DNA of 64,000 nt from Clostridium sp. CS001. Lineage in GTDB: Bacteria; Bacillota; Clostridia; Clostridiales; Clostridiaceae. The position numbers were made by a program, and so were the translations under genes. Location: positions 283,883 to 347,882 of the forward strand of contig NZ_JAIZZN010000001.1 of NCBI RefSeq assembly GCF_020443565.1. The letters are read 5' to 3'. Below the pieces are notes generated by a model. It did no database searches. It was not told where the DNA came from and saw only the letters and a program-made list of their open reading frames with translations. Each line of letters starts with the position of its first letter. The stretch's first letter is position 1. This document shows positions 9,149 through 16,898 of this stretch, in pieces.

Positions 9149-9379
9149 CTATTCTTCCTCTTTGTTTCTTAAATATTCAAACAATACCCTTTCTACTTCA
9201 TCTGCTGCATTATCATCAAAGGTAATATAACGCCTATGCCCATCTAATGCCTTTATTTCTATTTTTCCTGTTTCTTCACCGGTAACCTTATCAATATCAC
9301 GTTCAAATGCCAATATCTTATATCCCTGGCTTATAAAATCATCTATTTTATTTTCCATAAAACCACACTCCTTTTGCAT
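9149..9379 (-). CDS. Small conserved-looking protein of unknown function
   Basis: A 76-residue acidic protein; I do not recognise the family. From the second methionine it begins MENKIDDFISQGYKILAF, followed by a charged KVTGEETGKIEIKALDG turn that could form a beta-rich domain and an acidic C-terminal helix. The ATG at 9379 has a strong ribosome site (AAGGAGGGAAATAAT). A second ATG at 9358 also has one (AAAGGAG), so two initiation points are possible. No signal peptide or membrane segment. It is a single gene between two terminators. Confidence 0.75.
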   Translation of the reverse strand: MQKECGFMENKIDDFISQGYKILAFERDIDKVTGEETGKIEIKALDGHRRYITFDDNAADEVERVLFEYLRNKEEE

Positions 9380-9595
9380 ATTATTTCCCTCCTTCAGTTT
9401 TTATATTATAATTACCATCTTTATTTTCTCTCCATGTAATATTATTATACATAGCAGCATTACTTAGAATTTATATTTATTTATTTCTTATAAGTTTTTT
9501 AAAATATAGTAACCTTTTCTCAAACTTTCCATAGTATATATTGTAGTAACTTAACCATACTAATTATAAATTATTTGATTGTTTCTAACCCCCAT

Positions 9596-9632
9596 AAAAA
9601 CCACCGCCCAGCAATTTGGGTAGTGGTTTTAT
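9596..9632. terminator. Bidirectional intrinsic terminator
   Basis: AAAAACCAC-CG-CCCA paired with TGGG-TA-GTGGTTTT, 5-nt loop, with A-run on one side and T-run on the other. No gene abuts it directly. Confidence 0.7.
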
Positions 9633-9687
9633 TATTGTTAAATAACTATCTTTAAATGCCACACTTTTTATATTTCATTATAAAAAA

Positions 9688-9726
9688 AATAAGGCAAATA
9701 TGGATATTAGCCATATTTGCCTTATT
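9688..9726. terminator. Intrinsic terminator downstream of the ferritin-like gene
   Basis: A 16-bp perfect stem (AATAAGGCAAATATGG / CCATATTTGCCTTATT) with a 7-nt loop, preceded on the left by an A-run that gives a T-run on the minus strand. It abuts repeat copy R1. Confidence 0.8.
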
Positions 9727-9755
9727 AAATCATCACCTGCGGTGCTGCAATATTA
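9725..9755 (+). repeat. Dispersed hairpin repeat, copy R1
   Basis: Core TTAAATCATCACCTGCGGTG continuing to GCTGCAATATTA. Internal stem CACC-TGC-GGTG. Lies downstream of the ferritin-like gene. Confidence 0.85.
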
Positions 9756-9801
9756 AAATTATAATCCTACAAATAAAGATTTTAAATATACAAATACTTA
9801 T

Positions 9802-10293
9802 TTAAAATGGAGCATATCCTTGATCTGACCACCAATCTTCTTTCAACTCTTCATACTGTGATGAAAACTTATCCAAATGAACCTTTTCCCACTTAATCAG
9901 AATGTTATAAAGCTCTTTTGCCTGCTTTAAATCTGTTTCCTTAGCAGCTTTTTCATAATATTCTATAGAAGCCTTTTCCATTTGTATTCCTATACCAAAA
10001 GCTGATACTGCAATAGCTGCATCTTTTCTATCAATATTCTCCCATTTAAAAATCGCAGGAGAAGTGGGCTCTGAAATTAATGCCAATTGAAAATTATCAA
10101 TGTTATTATCTTTAACTTTATTAAACAAATCCTTTAACCAATTTACATGCTGCATTTCTTCCTCCGCTAATTCTAAAAATGCGTTTTTAACTTCACTAGA
10201 ATTAGCTTTATTTGATGCCATATTGTAAAACTCATATCCCTCAATCTCGTTTATAATTGCTTGTTTTATAATCATTAATTCTTGATTGTTCAT
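9802..10293 (-). CDS. Ferritin-like di-iron protein (rubrerythrin-type four-helix bundle without rubredoxin domain)
   Basis: Predicted four-helix-bundle di-iron protein, likely involved in oxidative-stress defence or iron handling in this anaerobe. Metal ligands follow the Glu...Glu-x2-His pattern twice: E18/E21 in the first helix and E46-x2-H49 in the second, then a glutamate in QMEKASIEYY near 107 and E-x2-H in WEKVHLDKF near 136. The C-terminal rubredoxin Cys4 centre of true rubrerythrins is absent; the protein ends at 163 residues. ATG start with a strong ribosome site. A terminator and repeat copy R1 follow. Confidence 0.85.
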   Translation of the reverse strand: MNNQELMIIKQAIINEIEGYEFYNMASNKANSSEVKNAFLELAEEEMQHVNWLKDLFNKVKDNNIDNFQLALISEPTSPAIFKWENIDRKDAAIAVSAFGIGIQMEKASIEYYEKAAKETDLKQAKELYNILIKWEKVHLDKFSSQYEELKEDWWSDQGYAPF

Positions 10294-10553
10294 TGCTATC
10301 TCCTCCTCAATATTCTATTTATGATTTTATTCTTTGTATATATTAATTATTCATTAATAACTTCTATCTTTTTACTATTTTAGCATATACTAAAGTTTAA
10401 TACAATACTTATGTTTATTGGGTTTTTAAAATAAAATATAATTATATAAAAAATATATATAATTAAGTTTATTCCAAACTTGTTATATAATAATGAAAAT
10501 TATGTTAAAATACTAAGGAACATAAAAGAAAGTACATACGGGGGTTATAAGCC

Positions 10554-13505
10554 ATGAAAAAATTAATAAAAACTATATTTATTTTATTATCAATTTGTAT
10601 TTTATTATTACCTACGCATAATACATATGCATTTGAGCCAATAAATAATGAAGTAGTCGCTTCCAATAAGGTATGGAATATCCAGTTTAATAAAGAGCTT
10701 AGATTTGATGATGAGTTACAAAAATCAATAGTAATAGTGGACAATTCTGGTAATCCAGTCCCTACAAAACTCCAGCTTGGAAAAGATATGAAATCTATTT
10801 TAATCAATCCACCAACTAAAGGATATGTCTTAGGAGGACTTTATACTTTGAAGATTGATACCGATATTCATTCAAATGATGATATTAAATTGCAAAAACC
10901 TATACAAATGAATTTTAAAATTAATAATAACGTACTTGTAGAAAACAATGAAAACATTAAGGTTCTTTTTAATGATAACTGTACTAGCCTAGATAATTCT
11001 GCTTGGAGTAAAAGCTCTGGATATGTACAAAAATCATTTGTAGCAGATTACAATGATAACGAAAAGTACTCTACTCACACTCCTTATGGGCAGTATCTGT
11101 TTTATAATACAATACCTAAATCAATTTCAAAAATCACTAAAAACGTAGAGATTGGTGCAGGACCTTTTAATATAGAATTTGATGCAAAGATTGAAGATTT
11201 GCAGACCCAAGCTAATGATAAAAATTGGACTGGCTTTGGCTTAGATGTGGTTGCTAATAAGAAAAGGTACCGTTTAAGTTTTAATAGCAAGGACTCAGAT
11301 AACAACATCAAGATACACTTATTAAATAATGCATCCGGATCAGGTTCCTATCAAACTGTTAATGTATCTCTGCCAAAGGATAACAATATTCATAGGTGGT
11401 CTATTAAATACGATGGAGATAATGCAATCTCAGTATTATTAGACGGATCTAATATAGCAAGCTTTTATAATCCTCAATTAGCAAGTGGAGACATTAAGGA
11501 TATGGTTGTTTTATATAGTGATATGAATGATGTAGCTACTGGTATAAATAAAGTATATATTGATAATTTTGCTGTAGTAAAATCTTTATCAATGAAAGAC
11601 CTCGCTATAATACCTGATGAGGCTAAGCAAAATATAAGTGCATCGGTATCTATAAATGCAGATGATGAAAAACTTATAAAAGATAATCTATATTTAATTA
11701 AATGTAGCTTATATAAAAATAATAAAATTGTAGCAGAGGATACAGCCAAGCTAGACAGTAAAACTATATCTTTTGCACTTAATAATATAACCCACTCTGG
11801 CGAAATGGAACTGGTAGTGAGAATTATTTCTGTGGATAAAACAGTTGCTGAAATATCGAAAATTATAAAATTTAATATTTCTAAGGTTAACATAGAGCAA
11901 GGTCAAACTATTAGCTCTCAGCCAGGAAAAGTCTATTTATATTCTCAAATAGATAAGTTAACATCAAATACTCAAAATGATGCAGCTCACTCTGGTTGGG
12001 TACTTCATCCATACAAAGATTATGAGAGTAACAAAAATGGGACAATAATTGAAAATGGAGCAAATGCGCAACCCCTTCGTGTGCCTATAAATCTAAATGG
12101 ATGGTTTAGGGTTTATGTAGGATATGTATCAGATACAGAAAGCTTTAAAATAGCCGAAACAAATAGTGCTTCACCTCTACAAATAAATGGTGATATTTCT
12201 ATGGAATCTAAAGAATCATATGGCGATCAATGGATTTATGAAAAATCTACAATAATATCAAACTTTAATGACAGTTCTATTGAAATTTTCCCAAACGGAT
12301 CTAAAAAAGCGAGAATCGCTTATATTAAATTAGTGGGTTTAACAGAAGAACAGATATCCTTATATGGAAAGCAAGATGAAAAGAAAAGAACAGTTCTTTA
12401 TGATTTTGATGGGTATACTGATTTCTTTAATGGAGCATATCCTGATATTGATTCTCTCAAAAGTAAAACTGTTGATGCTCTTTCTACTAAAAATGTTGGA
12501 GAATTAAACTGGTGTGTAGGCACTACAGGAATGCTTACTTATAATAGCAAATATGCAGGCATGGCTTTTGAAGGTGTTGAAGAGTTTGATGATCAACTTA
12601 GAGATGGTGATGTGTTAGCAAAATATCAAATTTCAAATATATTAAGTTCTGGAAACTCACCCTTAGAAGTTGTAGCTGATAGAGGCTACGAAAAAGGAAT
12701 GAAGGTCAATGCTTCCTTTAGAATGGACACATTTTATCTTCCAACAATTTACGGATTTTTAAACGGAGCTATGTATAAGGATTATAATCAATATGCTCAA
12801 TCCACAAGCCCGTCATTAAACTATCTCTACCCTGAGGTTAGGGAATATATAAAAAATGTACTTATAGAAGCTGCTTCTATAGATAATGTAGGAGGCATAA
12901 CATTAGATTTTTGTAGGTATCCTACAGTCTTCGGTCCAGAAACATCCAAAGAAGAAACTGTACTCATTATGAATGAGTTCTTGCGAAACTTACGAAGCGA
13001 GATGCCACCGAATAAAACTATTTCCATAAGGGTACCTTACAGTAACCCACTACAATATGGATTTGATATTAATACTTGGGTTAAAGAAGGTTTGCTTGAT
13101 AGGTTAATTCCATCAAGCATTGGTAACGAAGAATTCTTTAACGTTAACCCTTATGTAGATATGGTTAAAAATACAAATGTACAACTATATATTGGTATTA
13201 CTTCAAACATTAGTGGACATGATCTAACAAAACAGGAAGAAGCATTAATAAAGCAAGGTTTATATGTACACAATAACGAGTATCTAGATGTTCAGCAGTA
13301 TTTGCTACGTGCATTTGAATCATATGAATCCGGCGCTAATGGAATATTCTTATTCAACACTATGCCAAAACTTTATATTCAAAATGGCGCACCAGTTGAA
13401 TCAACCTTCTTAGGTGAAAAAGCTCAGGTTCAAAAGTGGTATGAATTTGATTATGTGTCAAGCTTTATGGTGAATAAAATTAATATTCCAAACCCAACTT
13501 TTTAA
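10554..13505 (+). CDS. Secreted multidomain glycoside-hydrolase-like protein
   Basis: A 983-residue exported protein. Residues 1-26 form a signal peptide (KK, hydrophobic core, cleavage after YA). Residues about 27-125 resemble a SbsA-type Ig-like domain (VWNIQFNKEL, GGLYTLKI). A concanavalin-like beta-sandwich appears to span about 135-345. Roughly 640-960 resembles a GH10-like TIM barrel with GMKVNASFRMDTF and LDFCRYPTVFGP, close to the LDYxRYP signature of GHL10-type putative glycosidases. The substrate is unknown; a wall or environmental glycan is plausible. Ribosome site GGGGG precedes the ATG. It is single-gene, ending at a strong terminator. Confidence 0.8.
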   Translation: MKKLIKTIFILLSICILLLPTHNTYAFEPINNEVVASNKVWNIQFNKELRFDDELQKSIVIVDNSGNPVPTKLQLGKDMKSILINPPTKGYVLGGLYTLKIDTDIHSNDDIKLQKPIQMNFKINNNVLVENNENIKVLFNDNCTSLDNSAWSKSSGYVQKSFVADYNDNEKYSTHTPYGQYLFYNTIPKSISKITKNVEIGAGPFNIEFDAKIEDLQTQANDKNWTGFGLDVVANKKRYRLSFNSKDSDNNIKIHLLNNASGSGSYQTVNVSLPKDNNIHRWSIKYDGDNAISVLLDGSNIASFYNPQLASGDIKDMVVLYSDMNDVATGINKVYIDNFAVVKSLSMKDLAIIPDEAKQNISASVSINADDEKLIKDNLYLIKCSLYKNNKIVAEDTAKLDSKTISFALNNITHSGEMELVVRIISVDKTVAEISKIIKFNISKVNIEQGQTISSQPGKVYLYSQIDKLTSNTQNDAAHSGWVLHPYKDYESNKNGTIIENGANAQPLRVPINLNGWFRVYVGYVSDTESFKIAETNSASPLQINGDISMESKESYGDQWIYEKSTIISNFNDSSIEIFPNGSKKARIAYIKLVGLTEEQISLYGKQDEKKRTVLYDFDGYTDFFNGAYPDIDSLKSKTVDALSTKNVGELNWCVGTTGMLTYNSKYAGMAFEGVEEFDDQLRDGDVLAKYQISNILSSGNSPLEVVADRGYEKGMKVNASFRMDTFYLPTIYGFLNGAMYKDYNQYAQSTSPSLNYLYPEVREYIKNVLIEAASIDNVGGITLDFCRYPTVFGPETSKEETVLIMNEFLRNLRSEMPPNKTISIRVPYSNPLQYGFDINTWVKEGLLDRLIPSSIGNEEFFNVNPYVDMVKNTNVQLYIGITSNISGHDLTKQEEALIKQGLYVHNNEYLDVQQYLLRAFESYESGANGIFLFNTMPKLYIQNGAPVESTFLGEKAQVQKWYEFDYVSSFMVNKINIPNPTF

Positions 13506-13538
13506 GAAGCAGTAATCACTTATTAAGTTAAAACTTTG

Positions 13539-13580
13539 CACCAGTTGTTATAATAATTCTATTATAACAACTGGTGTATT
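13539..13580 (+). terminator. Intrinsic terminator after the glycoside-hydrolase-like gene
   Basis: A 16-bp perfect stem CACCAGTTGTTATAAT / ATTATAACAACTGGTG with a 6-nt loop, followed by TATTATTTTAT. Confidence 0.92.
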
Positions 13581-13621
13581 ATTTTATATAAAATAATCTT
13601 GGCATATTTAAAAATAAGCAC

Positions 13622-13713
13622 TTGACAGTTTGTGATTAATATGATAAATTTAAATCATAAATCAATTGAATGCAATTTAGATTGATGCATTTGAATTGTA
13701 TCAATCTGATACT
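13622..13713 (+). promoter_or_regulatory. Promoter and candidate OhrR operator of the thiol peroxidase gene
   Basis: A perfect -35 TTGACA (13622-13627), a 17-nt spacer and a weak -10 TAAATT (13645-13650). Just downstream are nested inverted repeats: CAATTGAATGCA against TGCATTTGAATTG, and GATTGAT against ATCAATC. AATT-rich inverted repeats resemble the TACAATT/AATTGTA operators bound by OhrR in Bacillus. OhrR is encoded just downstream, so peroxide-controlled repression is a reasonable inference. Confidence 0.55.
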
Positions 13714-13753
13714 AATTATATAAAATAAAAATACAGGGGAGGAATATTATATT

Positions 13754-14299
13754 ATGAAAATTTATGACTTTAAGTTTAAAACTATTGATGGTGAAGATGC
13801 AACTCTTGAAGAGTACAAGGATAAGGTAGTTTTAATTGTGAATACTGCAAGTAAATGTGGTTTTACACCTCAATATAAAGATTTACAAAAATTATATGAA
13901 AAATATAATTCTCAGGGTTTTGAAATACTTGGTTTCCCTTCTAACCAGTTTGCTGACCAAGAACCTTCAAATAATATCGAAGTGAAAAAGTTCTGTGAAA
14001 TCAACTTCGGGGTAACTTTCCCATTATCTGAAAAGATTGATGTAAGAGGCAAAGATGCACATCCTTTATTTAAATATTTAACTGAAAAATTGCCTTTCAA
14101 CGGATTTGATTTAAGTAACATAAGTAGTAAAATGTTATATTCATTTCTAGAAGAAAAATTCCCTGACTACTTGTTAGGTGACTCAATTAAATGGAACTTC
14201 ACTAAATTTTTGGTAGACAAACAAGGAAATGTTGTGAAAAGATTTGAATCAACAGTTGAACCTTTAGACATTGAAGAAGATATTAAAAATCTGCTTTAA
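13754..14299 (+). CDS. Glutathione-peroxidase family thiol peroxidase
   Basis: Reduces organic and hydrogen peroxides; bacterial enzymes of this family generally use thioredoxin, not glutathione. The peroxidatic cysteine is C35 in NTASKCGFTPQY. The Gln motif GFPSNQFADQEP near 80 and the Trp/Asn motif WNFTKFLVDKQG near 160 complete the catalytic tetrad. At 181 residues it is full length and has no selenocysteine codon. The strong GGGGAGG ribosome site sits 10 bases before the ATG. The gene for the peroxide sensor OhrR follows on the same strand. Confidence 0.95.
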   Translation: MKIYDFKFKTIDGEDATLEEYKDKVVLIVNTASKCGFTPQYKDLQKLYEKYNSQGFEILGFPSNQFADQEPSNNIEVKKFCEINFGVTFPLSEKIDVRGKDAHPLFKYLTEKLPFNGFDLSNISSKMLYSFLEEKFPDYLLGDSIKWNFTKFLVDKQGNVVKRFESTVEPLDIEEDIKNLL

Positions 14300-14331
14300 A
14301 TCTATATGACTTGCATTGATTAACTATAATG

Positions 14332-14390
14332 GCGTGAACCCTGCCCTATACTTGCCTATCTTTTATGTATGGTTTAGGTTCACGCTTATT
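14332..14390 (+). terminator. Intrinsic terminator after the thiol peroxidase gene
   Basis: GCGTGAACC (14332-14340) pairs with GGTTCACGC (14377-14385), with a weaker inner stem, followed by TTATTTTATTATTTA. It separates the peroxidase and ohrR transcripts. Confidence 0.85.
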
Positions 14391-14397
14391 TTATTAT

Positions 14398-14531
14398 TTA
14401 ATCATCATCTGCGATGCTGCAATATTAACAACTTTGGAAGCGATTTAGATTGCCGCCAAGGCAACCTTCCTGAGATGAGCAACTGCCACTTATAGAAGAT
14501 GGTAGAATTCAAGCTTCCAAAATGTTGTTAA
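14398..14531 (+). repeat. Dispersed hairpin repeat, long form, copy R2
   Basis: A 134-bp element: the 31-bp core with stem CATC-TGC-GATG, then AACAACTTTGGAAGC, an internal region with a CTGCCA/TGGTAG hairpin, and the closing inverted copy GCTTCCAAAATGTTGTTA. It aligns over its full length with R4 (38759-38893, opposite strand) at about 80% identity by eye. It fills the gap between the peroxidase terminator and ohrR. Confidence 0.85.
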
Positions 14532-14554
14532 AAATAAAGAGGAAGTGATTATAA

Positions 14555-15001
14555 TTGCATGATGAAGTTCTTAAATTAGATAACCAATTATGTTTTGCCT
14601 TGTATGCATGTTCTCGAGAAGTTACAAAATTGTATAAACCAATCTTAGATAAACTTAACATAACCTATACCCAATACATTTCTTTATTAGTGTTATGGGA
14701 AAAAGATAATATAACAGTAAAAGAAATGGGCAAGAAATTACATCTTGATTCTGGTACTTTAACTCCTTTACTAAAAAAATTAGAAAGCATGAATTTAGTA
14801 ACAAGAAATAGAGACACCATTGACGAAAGAAATGTATATGTTACGTTAACTCAAAAGGGTATTGAATTAAAGAAACTGGCTATTGAAATTCCAAGTGAAA
14901 TTCTCTGTTCTACGGGCCTTACCCTTGAAAACGCACTTCTTTTGAAGGCGAATATTAATTCCTTATTATTAGGTTTAACTCCTGAGCATAATAGCAAATA
15001 A
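14555..15001 (+). CDS. ohrR: OhrR family organic-peroxide-sensing repressor (MarR superfamily)
   Basis: A winged-helix repressor that leaves DNA when its N-terminal cysteine is oxidised by organic peroxide. The 148-residue product matches the OhrR pattern closely: LDNQLCFALYACSRE with the sensing cysteine C13, then KLNITYTQYISLLVLWE, the wing region HLDSGTLTPLLKKLE and DERNVYVTLT. It uses a TTG start at 14555 with GAGGAAGTGAT upstream; the nearby ATG is out of frame. The usual partner ohr is absent, and the neighbouring peroxidase gene is the likely target. Confidence 0.93.
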   Translation: MHDEVLKLDNQLCFALYACSREVTKLYKPILDKLNITYTQYISLLVLWEKDNITVKEMGKKLHLDSGTLTPLLKKLESMNLVTRNRDTIDERNVYVTLTQKGIELKKLAIEIPSEILCSTGLTLENALLLKANINSLLLGLTPEHNSK

Positions 15002-15060
15002 AAACTCCATTCTATAAGTTTAGTGTGTTTGTTACATATAGCTTATGAATTGGAGTTTTT
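15001..15060. terminator. Bidirectional terminator between ohrR and the membrane-protein gene
   Basis: AAAACTCCA pairs with TGGAGTTTT, with a second inner pairing CTATAAG/CTTATGA, a long loop and A/T runs on both sides. It sits between two converging genes. Confidence 0.8.
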
Positions 15061-15084
15061 ATATTGCTAATTATCAGTCTATAC

Positions 15085-15507
15085 TCATTTAGAATTAAGC
15101 TTTACGCTACTTTCAATGTGTATTATAGTATCATGTATTCTTTCGAAAGCAATTCCCACTGCAAACCATACTAGTGCATAATCTAATGTTATAATTCCCA
15201 GTATTGCTCTTCCCTTGCTTACATAATTCCATGGGCACGTACCTAACATAAATTTCAGCAGTAGTCCGCTAATTAATTCTACTGAAAATATAAGAACCAT
15301 ATATATACCTCCCCTCACCATAAGCGGAAGATGTTTTATCCTATAATGCACCGGTTCAAGAAATATGGCAAACCCATATATAGGAAACATCCAGATACAA
15401 GTAGTGCCTCTAAGTAATACATCCCCATTAATCATAGCTCCAAAACCATTCCAAAAAACTTCTGCACAAAGACCTAATAGTCCGTATATAACAAATCTTT
15501 TCCACAT
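15085..15507 (-). CDS. Four-helix membrane protein of the putative ABC-transporter type IV (CmpB-like) family
   Basis: A 140-residue integral membrane protein with about four hydrophobic segments (near residues 5-25, 38-52, 62-85 and 108-125). The features TCIWMFPIYG, a WNY tryptophan turn and the C-terminal AIGFERIHD-like segment (here VGIAFERIHD) match a family of uncharacterised membrane proteins annotated as putative ABC-transporter type IV. No ATPase gene is adjacent, so the transporter label is weak. The gene diverges from the SEC-C/YkgJ gene across a palindromic promoter region. Confidence 0.65.
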   Translation of the reverse strand: MWKRFVIYGLLGLCAEVFWNGFGAMINGDVLLRGTTCIWMFPIYGFAIFLEPVHYRIKHLPLMVRGGIYMVLIFSVELISGLLLKFMLGTCPWNYVSKGRAILGIITLDYALVWFAVGIAFERIHDTIIHIESSVKLNSK

Positions 15508-15621
15508 GAATGTATTGTTTGTATTGTGCTGTAAAATATACTGTTGTTTTTATGAATTGTCAGAAACACATTTACTCAATATACCTTAGTCAACTACAAT
15601 ATATTTATTATTTATTATAGC

Positions 15622-15656
15622 ATCAACATATATTATGTAATATAATATATGTTGAT
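15622..15656. promoter_or_regulatory. 15-bp inverted repeat in divergent promoter region
   Basis: ATCAACATATATTAT and ATAATATATGTTGAT with a 5-nt centre, between two divergent genes. No T-run follows on either strand. It may be an operator controlling one or both genes. Confidence 0.45.
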
Positions 15657-15709
15657 ATGAGAAGTAATTAAGTTGTCTTAATGTACCTAAACAAGGGGGA
15701 AGAATTAAA

Positions 15710-16480
15710 ATGAAAATTAATGCTGGTGCACCAGTAATTCTAAATGAACAATTATGCATATGTGGAAGTAATAAGCCTTTTGTAGACTGCTGCAAGAAAA
15801 AAAATCACCTTTATGAAATAATCGTATTAAAGGATACTGGAAGACAAGTTATTTACGATCAAACTGAAATTATTATGGCAGTACAAAATTTAAATAATTT
15901 TATTAAAGATAGAATTGAAAATGTAAATTCTAAATTATCTCTTAACGAGGGTTTAAGAAAACTAAGAAGACTTTACGAAAAACTCGATAATGCATTAAAG
16001 CCTATACAAAAGGTTACCTCTTGCAAACAGGGTTGTAATCATTGTTGCTACTTACCAATATTATCAACTGAACTTGAAAATGAATTGATAAAAGAATATA
16101 TGAAGGATAACTATTCTGCAAATGAGCTCACGGAGTTTAAAAATAAAATCAATGAAAACAAAGACACATTTTCACAATTAGTAAACATTAACGGTAAATT
16201 TTCAGATGAAAATTATAAGTTATACTCAGCCTCTAATATTCGGTGTTCTTTTTTAGATAATAATAACAATTGTATGATTTATGAGGTAAGGCCTTATGTT
16301 TGCAGAAAATACTTAGTTTTTAATGATCCATCAGTTTGCGAAAACACTTTAAATAAAACCGATCAGTATTATTCAAATTACCACGTGGCTGTAAAGGAAG
16401 CTATTGTAAATCTTAACAAGTTAACCTTTGATGACCATTGCCTGTATAAACATATTTTATCTTGGTTTATTTACGATTAA
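15710..16480 (+). CDS. SEC-C motif plus YkgJ-type cysteine-cluster protein
   Basis: A 256-residue cytosolic protein combining two metal-binding modules. The N-terminal SEC-C motif has C16, C18, C27 and C28 (CICGSNKPFVDCC), the same zinc knuckle found at the SecA C-terminus. The YkgJ (zinc/iron-chelating) domain starts at C105 with CKQGCNHCC and continues with cysteines near 182, 190 and 200 in the ...NCMIYEVRPYVC region. The function is unknown; the cysteine spacing suggests an Fe-S or zinc site. AAGGGGGAAG ribosome site, single-gene unit. Confidence 0.82.
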   Translation: MKINAGAPVILNEQLCICGSNKPFVDCCKKKNHLYEIIVLKDTGRQVIYDQTEIIMAVQNLNNFIKDRIENVNSKLSLNEGLRKLRRLYEKLDNALKPIQKVTSCKQGCNHCCYLPILSTELENELIKEYMKDNYSANELTEFKNKINENKDTFSQLVNINGKFSDENYKLYSASNIRCSFLDNNNNCMIYEVRPYVCRKYLVFNDPSVCENTLNKTDQYYSNYHVAVKEAIVNLNKLTFDDHCLYKHILSWFIYD

Positions 16481-16493
16481 CATATTTTTTAAA

Positions 16494-16535
16494 AAAGAAA
16501 GGCATACTTTGAATTTGACCTTTCTTTCTTTATTT
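16494..16535 (+). terminator. Terminator after the SEC-C/YkgJ gene
   Basis: AAGAAAGG (16495-16502) pairs with CCTTTCTT (16519-16526) followed by TCTTTATTTC. A comparable hairpin follows the intact oxidoreductase gene near 24488, so this one may have been copied together with the gene fragment beside it. Confidence 0.55.
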
Positions 16536-16672
16536 CTATATAAGTTTTTGGCTAAATATATCAGTTAAATTTAATTTTTCTACCTTTCCCTTAATCTTAT
16601 CTATATCCAAAGTATAAAGCCTAATTTCTTTAATCCTATTAAAATACTCTGACCTTGCAAAGGTATATCTAT
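16536..16672 (-). pseudogene. 3' fragment of an FAD-dependent oxidoreductase gene
   Basis: On the minus strand this encodes 44 residues and a TAG stop that align with the last 44 residues of the oxidoreductase at 24523-25800, with 35 identical by my count (for example LYTLDIDKI and GKVEKLNLT). Similarity breaks abruptly after RYTFA, at 16672, where a different gene fragment on the other strand begins. It has no start codon and no upstream part, so it is a truncated duplicate or the relic of a deleted paralogue. Confidence 0.85.
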
Positions 16673-16874
16673 ATTACCTGAAGATACAATATCTCAGAAA
16701 ATCTACAAATTAAGGATTAGTGGTGGTTATACTCGGCGTAAATTCGCAAAGATATGTAACATTGGCTATAGTTCCATTTGCAAATATGAGATAGGTTTAT
16801 CAACACCAAATGAAAAAAATATATATAAAATAAGCAATGCTCTAAATATTGATTTGAATTATTTAAAATGCTAA
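16673..16874 (+). pseudogene. 5'-truncated XRE-type helix-turn-helix gene fragment
   Basis: The + strand reads ILPEDTISQKIYKLRISGGY, then a helix-turn-helix ending SNALNIDLNYLKC and stop. KLRISGGYTRRKFAKICNIG and the following helix match the XRE/lambda-repressor DNA-binding domain. There is no in-frame start codon: a TGA lies just upstream and the reading frame begins at the junction with the oxidoreductase fragment. A deletion or recombination event therefore appears to have fused two broken genes tail to body. Confidence 0.75.
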
Positions 16875-16898
16875 ATTTTTGTATGAATCTTTATTATT

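Larger units (their letters stand above)
9380..9801. other. Intergenic region with two terminators and a repeat copy
   Basis: A 420-bp gap with no credible ORF. It holds two terminator-like hairpins (9596-9632 and 9688-9726) and copy R1 of the dispersed repeat at 9725-9755. The right-hand hairpin and the repeat lie directly downstream of the ferritin-like gene. Confidence 0.7.

Noticed and set aside
11474..11893. 139-codon ORF on the minus strand
   Set aside because: Antisense to the 983-codon exported protein gene, no ribosome site and no recognisable family.
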